DNA from: Actinomycetota bacterium
GTDB taxonomy: Bacteria; Actinomycetota; Acidimicrobiia; Acidimicrobiales; JAMCPL01
Reading direction: 5' to 3'
Assembly (NCBI GenBank): GCA_023379675.1
Contig: JAMCPL010000018.1
Span: 1-59,749, forward strand
DNA length: 59,749 nt
Shown piece by piece: positions 8,668 to 16,119 of the stretch (the first letter of the stretch is position 1; each line of letters starts with the position of its first letter). The notes beneath the pieces are model-generated. The model was not told the DNA's origin and did not search any database. It was given only the letters and a program-made list of their open reading frames with translations. The position numbers were made by a program, and so were the translations under genes.

Positions 8668-9500
8668 GATTCACTCTCCGCAGGCTGGGAAGGCTGTACC
8701 ACGACAGCATCATCCGGTTGGGAAGGCACGGCAGGTGCACCCTGGCTCGAACTTGCAATGCTCTCCGGAGACGGTACGCTGGATGTCCCGATCTGGCCCG
8801 CCGCCGGTGGAGACACCTCAGCTTGGAGCTGCGCCAGAGCCGCCTCGATCTCCGCACTGCCAGAAGTCTTGTCCAGCTGCGCCTGGATGTCGTCGCTCTG
8901 TGTCGGATCCGAGAAGGCGCCTTCCGTAACCAGCTCATCCATCGCTCCTGCCCGTGCCTGCATGGACGTGATCTTGTCCTGTGCGCGCTGCATCGCCAAG
9001 CCGGCATCTCCCATGGACTCCGATATACCCGAGGTGGCTTCATCAATATTGACCTGAGCCTGCGCTGCGGTGTAACTGGCCTTCAGCGTCTCCTTCTTGG
9101 TCCTGAACGATTCAACCGAAGCCTGCAATCGCTGCGAAGTGGTGAGAAGGGTCTGCTGCTGCTGATCTATCTGCTCGTGCTGGGTCTGGAGGTCCGTGAG
9201 CTGCTGGGCAATTGCCGATCTTCGCGTCAACGCTTCACGCGCCAAGTCCTCACGACCCTGCGTCAATGCCTGCTTGGCCTGGCCTTGCAGCTTGTCGGCT
9301 TGAGTCTGGAGCTGGTTGGCCTGCAACTCTATGCGCTTTTTTGCGGTGGCAACATCTGCCAACCCACGCCGAACCTTCTGCAGATTCTCCAGCTGTTTCT
9401 CGTAAGAAAGATCAAGAGTATCTCTGGGATCTTCAGCCTTGTCCAGCGCTTTGTTGGCTTTTGCCTGTATTATGCCTGAAAGGCGCTTCATCACACCCAT
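8664..9500 (-). CDS. pspA: PspA/IM30 family membrane-stress protein
   Basis: A 278-residue protein starting MGVMKRLSGIIQAKANKALDKAEDP, the amphipathic N-terminal helix and hairpin start of the PspA/Vipp1 family. A long coiled coil (about 25-215) rich in Gln, Ala and Leu follows. The last 45 residues are a Pro/Ser/Gln-rich disordered tail. PspA oligomerises on damaged membranes and maintains proton motive force. It leads the pspA-pspAA-htpX-pspAB operon. A GAGGAA ribosome site lies about eight bases before the ATG at 9500; a second ATG three codons in is also possible. No pspF-like regulator is nearby, so control differs from the enterobacterial system. Confidence 0.95.
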   Translation of the reverse strand: MGVMKRLSGIIQAKANKALDKAEDPRDTLDLSYEKQLENLQKVRRGLADVATAKKRIELQANQLQTQADKLQGQAKQALTQGREDLAREALTRRSAIAQQLTDLQTQHEQIDQQQQTLLTTSQRLQASVESFRTKKETLKASYTAAQAQVNIDEATSGISESMGDAGLAMQRAQDKITSMQARAGAMDELVTEGAFSDPTQSDDIQAQLDKTSGSAEIEAALAQLQAEVSPPAAGQIGTSSVPSPESIASSSQGAPAVPSQPDDAVVVQPSQPAESES

Positions 9501-9714
9501 CTGTCATTTCCTCGCTTTTCTCATTGTACTTGCCCACATCTATTATGACACGTAACTCATCGTGAATGCAGTCAACCTACCTCAATGTTGCCTCACCATC
9601 TACAACGACCATCTCCACCTGCTGGGAGCTGCCATGCCAAACTGTCATGCCTCAATTCCATAACACCGCATACCCACAATAATAATTATAGACCATCGCA
9701 TGCGCACACTGCTG

Positions 9715-9745
9715 GTCGCCGGCTGAACAGCAGTCGCCGGCTGAA
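9715..9745. repeat. Two 13-bp direct repeats upstream of mca
   Basis: GTCGCCGGCTGAA occurs at 9715-9727 and again at 9733-9745, an 18-base spacing, directly before the -10 region of mca. Its position fits a tandem regulator site, but it could also be a chance local duplication. Confidence 0.5.
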
Positions 9746-9752
9746 TCTCTTT

Positions 9753-9772
9753 TATAATATCTCTTATATAAT
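9753..9772 (+). promoter_or_regulatory. Two -10 boxes before mca; probable leaderless start
   Basis: Perfect TATAAT hexamers lie at 9753-9758 and 9767-9772. The second sits nine bases before the ATG at 9782, so transcription from it would begin at or next to the start codon and give a leaderless mRNA. Leaderless mRNAs are common in actinobacteria. No clear -35 element is visible for either box, and no Shine-Dalgarno precedes 9782. Confidence 0.55.
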
Positions 9773-9781
9773 CCTATAGAC

Positions 9782-10969
9782 ATGGACAGGCCAGGACATC
9801 CACAGACCAGCCCCGGACGGACAAGCAATGGCAACGCACGCCCGGACAGTGCATCGGATAGTGCGTCCGACAGTGCATCGGGCAGCACGCCGGAGCCCAC
9901 GCCTGCCGACCAAGAACGGAGATGTTTGATGGTCATTCATGCCCACCCTGACGACGAGTCATCCAAAGGATCGGCCACAGTGGCCCGTTATCATGACGAA
10001 GGTGTATATACCATTCTCGTATGCTGCACCGGTGGAGAGGAAGGCGATATACTGAATCCCGCCGCCAATTCACCTGGTGTAAGGGAGAATATAGCGACAA
10101 TACGCCATGAGGAGTTACACAATGCAGCAGGCGTCATAGGCTATGACGAAGTGGTGCACCTTGGCTACCGGGATTCCGGCATGCCTGATTCACCGGCAAA
10201 CCATCATCCGGAGGCATTCGCCAATGTTCCCTTGGAAGCTGTGGTTTCCAAGCTGGTAGCCGAGATCAGGAGAACCCGCCCGCAGGTGATCATCACCTAT
10301 CCGGATGAAAGGAACCACTATCCCCATCCCGACCATATACGAGTTCATGATGCCTCGCTGCCGGCATTTAATGCCGCAGGCGACCCATCTCTCTATCCCG
10401 ATGCCGGCAAGCCCTGGCAACCATCAAGATTGTTCTATGTCCTGTTCTCAGGAGGACGGATCCTCGAAATGCACGAGCAATTCCTGCTGGCTGGAAAGCA
10501 GTCTCCTTTCGACAAGAGGTGGCTGGAAAGGGCTGCGTCGTGGTCGGCAAAGAAATCCATCATACGCATAGACGTAACTGGCTATACCCACATCAGGCGC
10601 AAAGCGCTCTTGGCCCATGCAACGCAAATCGACCCGCAATCTCCATTCTGGTTTGGCCTGCCGGACGACGTGATCGACAAGATCGCACCATACGATGAAT
10701 ACGAACTGGCGCGTTACGTCGATGGGACGGGCAAGATCATCATTGTCGGCGACCACTCGGCGAAGGCGCTAAGCCGGAGCGACGCGACATCAGGGGTTGG
10801 CACTGCACCGACTGTAGATAGCGCACCAGGAACAGGCACTACAACAGGAATAGACACTGTAACGGGAGCTGGCGCCATATCGGACACTAGTGACACTGTC
10901 CAGGATGCAGCAGGAACTGGAAGCTCAGCAGCCATCCTAGCCTCGGTACAGAACGACCTATTTGGCTGA
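9782..10969 (+). CDS. mca: Mycothiol S-conjugate amidase (Mca), LmbE family
   Basis: A 395-residue LmbE-type deacetylase. The zinc site AHPDDES (about 52-58) and the later HPDH in YPHPDHIRVHDAS are present. Mca-specific signatures are DDESSKGSATVARY, CTGGEEGDILNPA, YPDAGKPWQPSRLFY and HATQIDPQSPFWF. Mca cleaves mycothiol-drug conjugates to a mercapturic acid and glucosaminyl-inositol, so the organism probably makes mycothiol. The first 49 residues are a Ser/Asp/Pro-rich extension. An in-frame ATG at 9929 with GGAG upstream would remove it and give the usual N-terminus. The TATAAT at 9767 nevertheless supports a leaderless start at 9782. A second Gly/Thr-rich low-complexity stretch lies near the C-terminus. 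MshB is the main alternative, but the signatures favour Mca. Confidence 0.88.
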   Translation: MDRPGHPQTSPGRTSNGNARPDSASDSASDSASGSTPEPTPADQERRCLMVIHAHPDDESSKGSATVARYHDEGVYTILVCCTGGEEGDILNPAANSPGVRENIATIRHEELHNAAGVIGYDEVVHLGYRDSGMPDSPANHHPEAFANVPLEAVVSKLVAEIRRTRPQVIITYPDERNHYPHPDHIRVHDASLPAFNAAGDPSLYPDAGKPWQPSRLFYVLFSGGRILEMHEQFLLAGKQSPFDKRWLERAASWSAKKSIIRIDVTGYTHIRRKALLAHATQIDPQSPFWFGLPDDVIDKIAPYDEYELARYVDGTGKIIIVGDHSAKALSRSDATSGVGTAPTVDSAPGTGTTTGIDTVTGAGAISDTSDTVQDAAGTGSSAAILASVQNDLFG

Positions 10970-11045
10970 CTCCCAACTGCGGATACAGAAAGCAGGATAC
11001 GCATACAGGCAACACCGGCTGGATCCATTTGCCCTACGAGGGCGC

Positions 11046-11423
11046 TCAAAAAGCTTCCTCGATGAGTTCTACGGACATGCCACCATCCTTTGAAAGCATC
11101 ACCGACGCAACATCAAAACGTACCTCTCCGTAGAACCTGCGGTCTGTATTTGCAGCAAGCCACCGTGATGCAAGCCTCCGGAGGCGTAGCTGCTTCGACG
11201 GAGTGACCGCATCTTCGGGCGTACCGTACCCATCCTGCGTACGAGTCTTCACCTCGCAAAAGACAAGCAGCCCATCCTTGCGGGCCACTATGTCTATCTC
11301 ACCAAGGGAGCATCTCCAATTGGTCGCCAGGATGTCGTAACCACCGCGCCTGTAGCATAACGCCGTCCGTCGTTCACCCAGCCTGCCCAATGCGTTCCGG
11401 TAGCCGGTACTCGCGGCGCTCAT
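11046..11423 (-). CDS. yraN: YraN / UPF0102 family nuclease-like protein
   Basis: A 125-residue protein of the UPF0102 family, which has a restriction-endonuclease-like fold. The family pattern is clear: LGRLGERRTALCYRRGGYDILATNWR, then GEIDIVARKDGLLVFCEVKTR with the Asp and Glu-x-Lys residues of the nuclease-like core. The ATG at 11423 gives the usual length and has GGAG eight bases upstream. An in-frame ATG at 11471 would add 16 residues. The ATG at 11423 overlaps the stop of a 25-codon ORF (ATGA), which itself overlaps the stop of the upstream reductase gene, a chain that implies coupled translation. The cellular role of YraN is unknown. Confidence 0.9.
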   Translation of the reverse strand: MSAASTGYRNALGRLGERRTALCYRRGGYDILATNWRCSLGEIDIVARKDGLLVFCEVKTRTQDGYGTPEDAVTPSKQLRLRRLASRWLAANTDRRFYGEVRFDVASVMLSKDGGMSVELIEEAF

Positions 11424-11511
11424 CCAGCGCTCCGCCGGCACGGGCCCACGCCAAAGTGGGAGTCCGTGCATCCTGCTCCGGTGTCTCCACCGCTCATCCA
11501 GCGCTCCGCCG
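11417..11511. repeat. 21-bp direct repeat bracketing the rmd-yraN junction
   Basis: The same 21 bases (starting CGCTCATCCAGC) occur at 11417-11437 and 11491-11511, 74 bases apart. The right copy is the 3' end of the reductase gene including its stop; the left copy holds the yraN start. Each copy provides a GGAG ribosome site and an overlapping stop/start (GGATGAGC on the minus strand). Confidence 0.95.
11420..11497 (-). CDS. Candidate 25-residue coupling ORF between rmd and yraN
   Basis: The ATG at 11497 overlaps the TGA of the upstream reductase gene, and its own TGA overlaps the ATG of yraN. The predicted peptide is 25 residues, starts MSGGDTGAGC and ends RRSAG, the same five residues that end the reductase. 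The identical ends arise from a duplicated 21-bp segment. It may be a real leader whose translation carries ribosomes to yraN, or only a by-product of the duplication. No homologue is recognised. Confidence 0.35.
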   Translation of the reverse strand: MSGGDTGAGCTDSHFGVGPCRRSAG

Positions 11512-12423
11512 CCACTCTATTACATCCTGAAGTGTATCGTGCAACGGATATGCAGGGTCCCAGCCTGTAGCGGCTTTCAGCTTCCCGGGATCACCTCTCA
11601 ACACAGGTATGTCGACTGGCCGCACAAGCGATGGATCTTGCGTGATCTCGACTTTCAAGCCTGCCAGCTCAGCCATGAGCTTCGCCACGGAAGCCATGGA
11701 AGCATCCTGTCCTGTACATACATTGTATGTCTCTCCAGGTTCCCCTTTCTCGATCAACATCCTGTACGCCCGGACCACATCACGCACGTCGGTGAAGTCA
11801 CGCCTGCTGGAAAGGTTGCCGGCCGCCACCGTTGCCTGGCCTAAACGCATCGCGTCCAGGATGCGCTGTGCCAGTGCCGGCACGAAGAAGGAAAGGGGCT
11901 GCCCAGGACCCACATGGTTAAATGGTCTCGCGGTAATCACCGGAATCCCGTGTGCCAGGTAGGCCTGAAGACCCAGATACTCCACCGCCACCTTGCTCAC
12001 CGCGTACGGTGTCACCGGGCGGGCAGGAGACGGCTCTGCAAGCGGCAGGTCTTTCTCGGACACCTCTCCGTACACCTCGGCGGAACTCAGCAGCAGCACC
12101 CTCGGTATCCGTGTGCATTTACGTGCCGCTTCCAGCACATTCAACGCGCCGATCGCGTTTACCTCCAGTGCAGTCTGGGGTTGCTCCCATGAGAGACCGA
12201 CATGGGTAAAGCCTGCCAAGTGGTAAATCGCGTCCGGGCAATAGCTGGTAACTGCTGCGGCAACACCCGCGCAATCTCTTACGTCTACGCTCCTGTCCAT
12301 CGGGTGGACATCGTCCCCCTGGCTCGCCAGGTACGGGACAAGCCAGCTACCAACGAACCCATGAGCACCCGTCACCAGCGCCCTCACGGCCGACCGCTCC
12401 AGTGCCGGCGCATCAGCACCCAT
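11494..12423 (-). CDS. NAD(P)-dependent nucleotide-sugar reductase/epimerase, GDP-4-keto-6-deoxymannose reductase-like
   Basis: A 309-residue extended short-chain dehydrogenase. The nucleotide-binding GAHGFVGSWL (about residues 18-27) and the catalytic Tyr-x3-Lys in TPYAVSKVAVEYL are visible, with the Ser of LLSSAEVYG in the usual position. The phrases ARPFNHVGPGQ and SSRRDFTDVRDVVRAY match the Rmd subgroup, which makes GDP-D-rhamnose from GDP-4-keto-6-deoxymannose. A plain 4,6-dehydratase or 4-epimerase cannot be excluded. It starts three bases after the stop of the preceding GT4 gene, so it probably supplies a sugar donor for the two glycosyltransferases upstream in the operon. Confidence 0.82.
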   Translation of the reverse strand: MGADAPALERSAVRALVTGAHGFVGSWLVPYLASQGDDVHPMDRSVDVRDCAGVAAAVTSYCPDAIYHLAGFTHVGLSWEQPQTALEVNAIGALNVLEAARKCTRIPRVLLLSSAEVYGEVSEKDLPLAEPSPARPVTPYAVSKVAVEYLGLQAYLAHGIPVITARPFNHVGPGQPLSFFVPALAQRILDAMRLGQATVAAGNLSSRRDFTDVRDVVRAYRMLIEKGEPGETYNVCTGQDASMASVAKLMAELAGLKVEITQDPSLVRPVDIPVLRGDPGKLKAATGWDPAYPLHDTLQDVIEWRRSAG

Positions 12424-12426
12424 CTT

Positions 12427-13662
12427 TCACCCATGCTGATCCCGCCTGTTCCTACTCCTCGCATTTCCACCTGTACCACCGGCCGCCTCCAATGCCAGTC
12501 GGTAGGCCTCCATATGCATGCCAGCGCTACGCTGCCACGTCCAAGTTTGGGCACTGTCAAGCCCGATCCTTCGCCGCGACTCCATCTCGTCATCGTCGCC
12601 AAGCACGCTGCACATAGTCGAGGCCAGCCTGCTCGCGTACTCAGCCTGCGACATATCGCCACCGGATTCCCCATCCACTATCCATGCAGCGCCACCAGCC
12701 AACTCCGCCGCAGGAACTTTAGAGGTGGTGACCAGCGGCGTGCCGCACGCAAGCGCCTCCAGGACCGGCAAGCCAAACCCTTCCTCCAGCGCAGGATAGG
12801 CACAGAGAGAAGCCTTCCTCAGCATGGCAGGCAGCTGTCCATCGGAAACATAACCCGTCAATTTTATCCTGGAAGGATCGACAGAACTGCCGAGGGAGCC
12901 CATGACCGCATTCCTGTCCCAACCTGTCCTGCCAGCAATGACCAGATCGAGATCGGGGTATTTCTTCGAAACAGCGTCGAACGCCCTCACGAGCGCTGGG
13001 ACTGACTTGCGGGGTTCCAATGTCCCAAGGAAAAGGATATATGAACGTGAAATGCCGAGTTCCCGCAATACCTCATCGTCGTAACCGGCGCTCGGCTCCC
13101 TCGGGGTAAAGATGGAACCGTCTATACCGTGAGGAGCTACAACTACAGGGCACTTTACCGAGAAGTGTTCTTTCAGGCTGCTCGCCGTCCTGTCGCTCAC
13201 GCATACGATTCCCGCAGCATCCCGCGCCGCTCTCTCGATAGCCCTACGAAAGAATGCCACCTTCATAGGCTGGTGCCATTGAGGGTTCTCTACAAAAGTC
13301 AGATCATGTACGGTAACGACCACTGGAACGGTCGCCCGGGATGGCATGGTGTAATGCGGACCATGATGCACGTCCACATCCAGAGCGGCCAGCATCCTCC
13401 CCAACCTGATCTGCTCCCAAGCCAGCCTGACCGGTCTCGCCCTGGGAAACACCTCCCTCACCGCAGCATCCGGCGCAATCTCCTCCCACCTCTTCGAGTC
13501 CCCCTTCCGGCATAGCAGCACCAGGTCTACGTCATCGCGGCACGACAGGGCATTTGCAATGCTCAGGACGTAGCGGCCTGCCCCCGTAGGCTGGGAGGGC
13601 ACGGCACCAGCGTCAAGGGAAACCCTAATCTTACCGTTGAGGCGATTATGCGTTGCGATCAT
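12427..13662 (-). CDS. GT4-family glycosyltransferase
   Basis: A 411-residue GT-B retaining glycosyltransferase. The N-terminal half has GAGRYVLSIANAL (acceptor-side glycine motif) and the segment VVTVHDLTFVENP typical of mannosyl/rhamnosyl transferases. The C-terminal half has ILFLGTLEPRKSVPALVRAF and the E-x7-E donor motif in ALEEGFGLPVLEALACG. No signal or membrane helix is visible, so it acts at the cytoplasmic face on a lipid-linked acceptor (inference). Its ATG overlaps the stop of the upstream GT4 gene (ATGA). Together with the reductase downstream it looks like a small surface-glycan module. Confidence 0.9.
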   Translation of the reverse strand: MIATHNRLNGKIRVSLDAGAVPSQPTGAGRYVLSIANALSCRDDVDLVLLCRKGDSKRWEEIAPDAAVREVFPRARPVRLAWEQIRLGRMLAALDVDVHHGPHYTMPSRATVPVVVTVHDLTFVENPQWHQPMKVAFFRRAIERAARDAAGIVCVSDRTASSLKEHFSVKCPVVVAPHGIDGSIFTPREPSAGYDDEVLRELGISRSYILFLGTLEPRKSVPALVRAFDAVSKKYPDLDLVIAGRTGWDRNAVMGSLGSSVDPSRIKLTGYVSDGQLPAMLRKASLCAYPALEEGFGLPVLEALACGTPLVTTSKVPAAELAGGAAWIVDGESGGDMSQAEYASRLASTMCSVLGDDDEMESRRRIGLDSAQTWTWQRSAGMHMEAYRLALEAAGGTGGNARSRNRRDQHG

Positions 13663-14864
13663 GGTGGATCCAGCATCTCACGCCAGACTTCGACATGGGC
13701 CTTGGCCGCCTTCTCCCAGGTCTGACCCAGGGCGAACTGCCTTCCCCTACTCGCCAGGTCATCTCTCAACATATTGTCGTTGCATACGGCGATCAGCCCC
13801 TCTGCAATCGATCCGGTGGACCCGGGATCCACCTCCAGCGCCACGCCCGATACACTGGGGACCTTACTGGCCACTACTGGAGCGCCCATAGACATGGCTT
13901 CCAGCGGTGGAAGCCCGAAGCCCTCGTAATAAGGCACGTAGACCAATACGCGTGCCCTGGCATACAGCCCGGCAAGTATAGGTGCAGGCTGGGGGCCTGC
14001 CATGATCACTCCGTCCACGGCTTCCATCTGCTCGCCCCATCCGTACGGCCCTACCACCACCAGCGGCATCTTGACAGCAAACTTGTCGCGTGCATCGCTG
14101 TAGGCAAGCAGCAGACCGGCAAGGTTCTTCCTCGGTTCCAAGGTTCCGACGGTCAGGATATACTCCTCATGCACCCCTATGGCCTCCAGCAGCCTTGCGG
14201 TTCCGTCCAGGTCGGGATCCGGCATGTGATCGCAACCCTCCCCTATCACATGTATGAGTGAAGCGCTTGCCCCACCTGCCACCAGGTCGTCCGCCACTGT
14301 ATTGGAAGGAACCACGAAGCAGGAGGCCATCGATATCGCTCTCCTCAGGGCACGTTCATGCCAGCGTCTCCCCCGATTCGTGAACATGCCAGGATAGCGC
14401 CTCCACGCCAGATCATGGACCATGATGCTTAACGGCGGGTATACAATACTTCCTCTTGCCCCACCTCTTGCCGTGTACCTTGACCGGCTATATTCAGAGA
14501 TCCTGCCAGGAAAAGCAAACGAAGTGGCATGTACAAGTTCGCAACCTACGACTTGCCTGTAGACTCCCCGGTTCCATGCCGCCGATAGCCACTGGCTGCT
14601 CAACGGCAAATGATCCGGCAGGTAGCGCAATACCCAGCCCCCCCTCGCCAGGGGGTCAAGATCCTCATGCGGCCTGCTTGCCAGCACCTCCAGCTGGACG
14701 TCGCAACTGGACAGTCCTTGCAACAGCCCCTGTGCATAGGTTCCGATCCCGCCAGGAACCCGTCGCCTCAGTTGCTCAGCAACGATCACCAGCCTGAAGC
14801 TTTGCTGCTCATGAGCTGGTGAGTGCGACGTAGGTTCCTTCAAAGAGCGTTTTGATCCATCCAT
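13659..14864 (-). CDS. GT4-family glycosyltransferase
   Basis: A 401-residue GT-B enzyme from the ATG at 14864 (MDGSKRSLKEPTS). The frame stays open for another 100 codons upstream, but that part is an Arg/Gly-rich misreading of the hydrolase gene's microsatellite. Visible features are RRVPGGIGTYAQGLLQGL at the start, SIMVHDLAWRRYPGMF, YILTVGTLEPRKNLAGLLLAY, and the donor motif in YYEGFGLPPLEAMSMGAPVVAS. It overlaps the 3' end of the alpha/beta hydrolase gene by 25 bases. It is paralogous to the following GT4 gene, and both probably act in succession on the same glycan. Confidence 0.88.
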   Translation of the reverse strand: MDGSKRSLKEPTSHSPAHEQQSFRLVIVAEQLRRRVPGGIGTYAQGLLQGLSSCDVQLEVLASRPHEDLDPLARGGWVLRYLPDHLPLSSQWLSAAWNRGVYRQVVGCELVHATSFAFPGRISEYSRSRYTARGGARGSIVYPPLSIMVHDLAWRRYPGMFTNRGRRWHERALRRAISMASCFVVPSNTVADDLVAGGASASLIHVIGEGCDHMPDPDLDGTARLLEAIGVHEEYILTVGTLEPRKNLAGLLLAYSDARDKFAVKMPLVVVGPYGWGEQMEAVDGVIMAGPQPAPILAGLYARARVLVYVPYYEGFGLPPLEAMSMGAPVVASKVPSVSGVALEVDPGSTGSIAEGLIAVCNDNMLRDDLASRGRQFALGQTWEKAAKAHVEVWREMLDPP

Positions 14865-15601
14865 CCGATGAGCAAGGCTACCACACGAGGGTCTGCATGT
14901 AGATCGTGTCCCGCTCCTCCCAGCAACCGGAGAGATGCTTCCTGCCCTGCTGCAGATGCAAGGGCGCGAGCTCGGTCGGGCAACGTTACGGCATCTTCCA
15001 ACCCGTGAATGACCAGGAATGGCCTGGGAACGATCCTGCGCGCCGCCTCCAGTATCATTTCCTCTTCCTCTTCCTCTTCCTCTTCCTCTTCCTCTTCCTC
15101 TTCCTCTTGCTGTTCCCCCGCCTGTGGCCGTTCTGGGTCGGCAAGCGGAAACTCCACTCCCACGCAAGCAACTCCCCGAACACGTTGACCGTCATCGCCC
15201 GGCTGGTTGCCGGCGGCATAGAGAGTGGCAAGACTGCCCAGGATGCCAAACCCGCATATCCACACTTTTGCACAGCCTGACTGCTCAGTGAATTGGTCTA
15301 TCCAGCCTGCAACCGCCTGCAGGTCGGCACTGCTCAGCCCGGGTACCGCATAAGGACTTGCATCGGCTCCAGGATCGGTACCGGCGCCGGCAACAGGTTC
15401 AGTACGATGATCGGCGCCAGGGCTGCACGGCGGCATATCCAGAGCTGCAGCGGCAGTCACCCATCCGGGCTCATCCGCAAGCGCACCGGCCAACGACCGG
15501 GCAATAGGCATCACGCTGTCCAGGCCACAGATCAGCAACGCTCTCTCCGGCAACACCGGCTTGCGTATCACGGGGAACATCTCGATGGAGCGCATGCTCA
15601 T
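14840..15601 (-). CDS. Alpha/beta hydrolase-like protein with poly-Glu tract, nucleophile apparently missing
   Basis: A 253-residue protein with an alpha/beta-hydrolase layout: an N-terminal strand ERALLICGLDS, a nucleophile-elbow-like KVWICGFGILGSLATLY, an acid-containing FLVIHGLEDAVTLPDRA and the histidine segment GGAGHDLHADPRVVAL. At the elbow the usual Gly-x-Ser-x-Gly reads GFGILG, so the nucleophilic Ser appears replaced by Gly. A run of about 16 Glu, encoded by a hexanucleotide microsatellite, interrupts the middle. It begins six bases after the DUF1707 gene and overlaps the following GT4 gene. It may be a binding or scaffold protein rather than an active hydrolase (inference). Confidence 0.65.
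   Translation of the reverse strand: MSMRSIEMFPVIRKPVLPERALLICGLDSVMPIARSLAGALADEPGWVTAAAALDMPPCSPGADHRTEPVAGAGTDPGADASPYAVPGLSSADLQAVAGWIDQFTEQSGCAKVWICGFGILGSLATLYAAGNQPGDDGQRVRGVACVGVEFPLADPERPQAGEQQEEEEEEEEEEEEEEEEMILEAARRIVPRPFLVIHGLEDAVTLPDRARALASAAGQEASLRLLGGAGHDLHADPRVVALLIGWMDQNAL
15059..15108. repeat. Hexanucleotide microsatellite (CCTCTT)8
   Basis: Eight perfect CCTCTT units at 15061-15108, preceded by a partial unit. On the minus strand they encode alternating GAG/GAA codons, giving poly-Glu in the hydrolase. Slippage by whole units preserves the reading frame, so length change would alter the tract without ending translation. Confidence 0.98.
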
Positions 15602-15607
15602 CCAACC

Positions 15608-15889
15608 TCACTTTCGCCTGTGACGCCACCACGCAAGTACACGGCCGGCAATCACGCTCAAAGAACGCCTCTCCGTCCTATCGCGCGCATGCATCGACGA
15701 GGACACGATAGCCGGCAGATGGGGCAAGTCCGCTATTGTTGCATACAATTCCTCCAGGGTCCGGGCCGCAAACACCTTCTCCAGGCGAGCGTCTAATTCG
15801 TCACTGTCCAACCGGCCATCCACAAAATGACGTTGCAGGAGCTCCGCAAACCACTGCCGTTCCTCCTCTGACGCCCGCGGAGGACTCAC
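15608..15889 (-). CDS. DUF1707 (SHOCT-like) domain protein
   Basis: A 93-residue protein starting with GTG at 15889. The DUF1707 pattern occupies residues about 5-56: RASEEERQWFAELLQRHFVDGRLDSDELDARLEK split around the family Gly-Arg-Leu, then AARTLEELYATIADLP. The rest is a basic tail (ARDRTERRSLSVIAGRVLAWWRHRRK) that could bind membrane or nucleic acid. The GTG overlaps the TGA of the upstream 77-residue ORF (GTGA), so the longer 183-residue open frame is not needed. DUF1707 proteins are common in actinobacteria and often sit next to membrane segments; function unknown. Confidence 0.78.
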   Translation of the reverse strand: MSPPRASEEERQWFAELLQRHFVDGRLDSDELDARLEKVFAARTLEELYATIADLPHLPAIVSSSMHARDRTERRSLSVIAGRVLAWWRHRRK

Positions 15890-16119
15890 CCTGTGCCACC
15901 AGCCAGTATCCGTGAAATCTGCGAGATTTGACCGGAGCTGTGAACCTCCCCGCCCTTGACGGCGAGGTGCCTGGTCTTGGGTTGTGCGTTTGTGAATTGG
16001 CTGACCATCTCGTTCAAAAGTACCTGCGCTACGCCTCCGGCTGGCTCCCAGAACACATGCTCGCGCTTCACCAGGTAGCGAGAAGGACCAACCATGTACG
16101 TCCCGCTTCCAGCTGGCAT
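15886..16119 (-). CDS. Small conserved-looking hypothetical protein, coupled to its neighbours
   Basis: A 77-residue ORF I do not recognise. It begins at the ATG of a TGATG overlap with the stop of the adenosyltransferase gene and ends in a GTGA overlap with the DUF1707 gene. The central part RYLVKREHVFWEPAGG, then VAQVLLNEMVSQFTN, has the mixed composition of a small folded domain. The C-terminus is Ser/Gly-rich. There is no signal peptide or membrane helix. A GTG one codon earlier is an alternative start. Its exact fit between two genes argues that it is translated; its function is unknown. Confidence 0.55.
   Translation of the reverse strand: MPAGSGTYMVGPSRYLVKREHVFWEPAGGVAQVLLNEMVSQFTNAQPKTRHLAVKGGEVHSSGQISQISRILAGGTG

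Noticed and set aside
14865-15167. N-terminal extension of the first GT4 protein with an Arg-Gly repeat run
   Set aside because: It is the out-of-frame reading of the hydrolase gene and its (CCTCTT)8 tract; the GT4 family start is the ATG at 14864.
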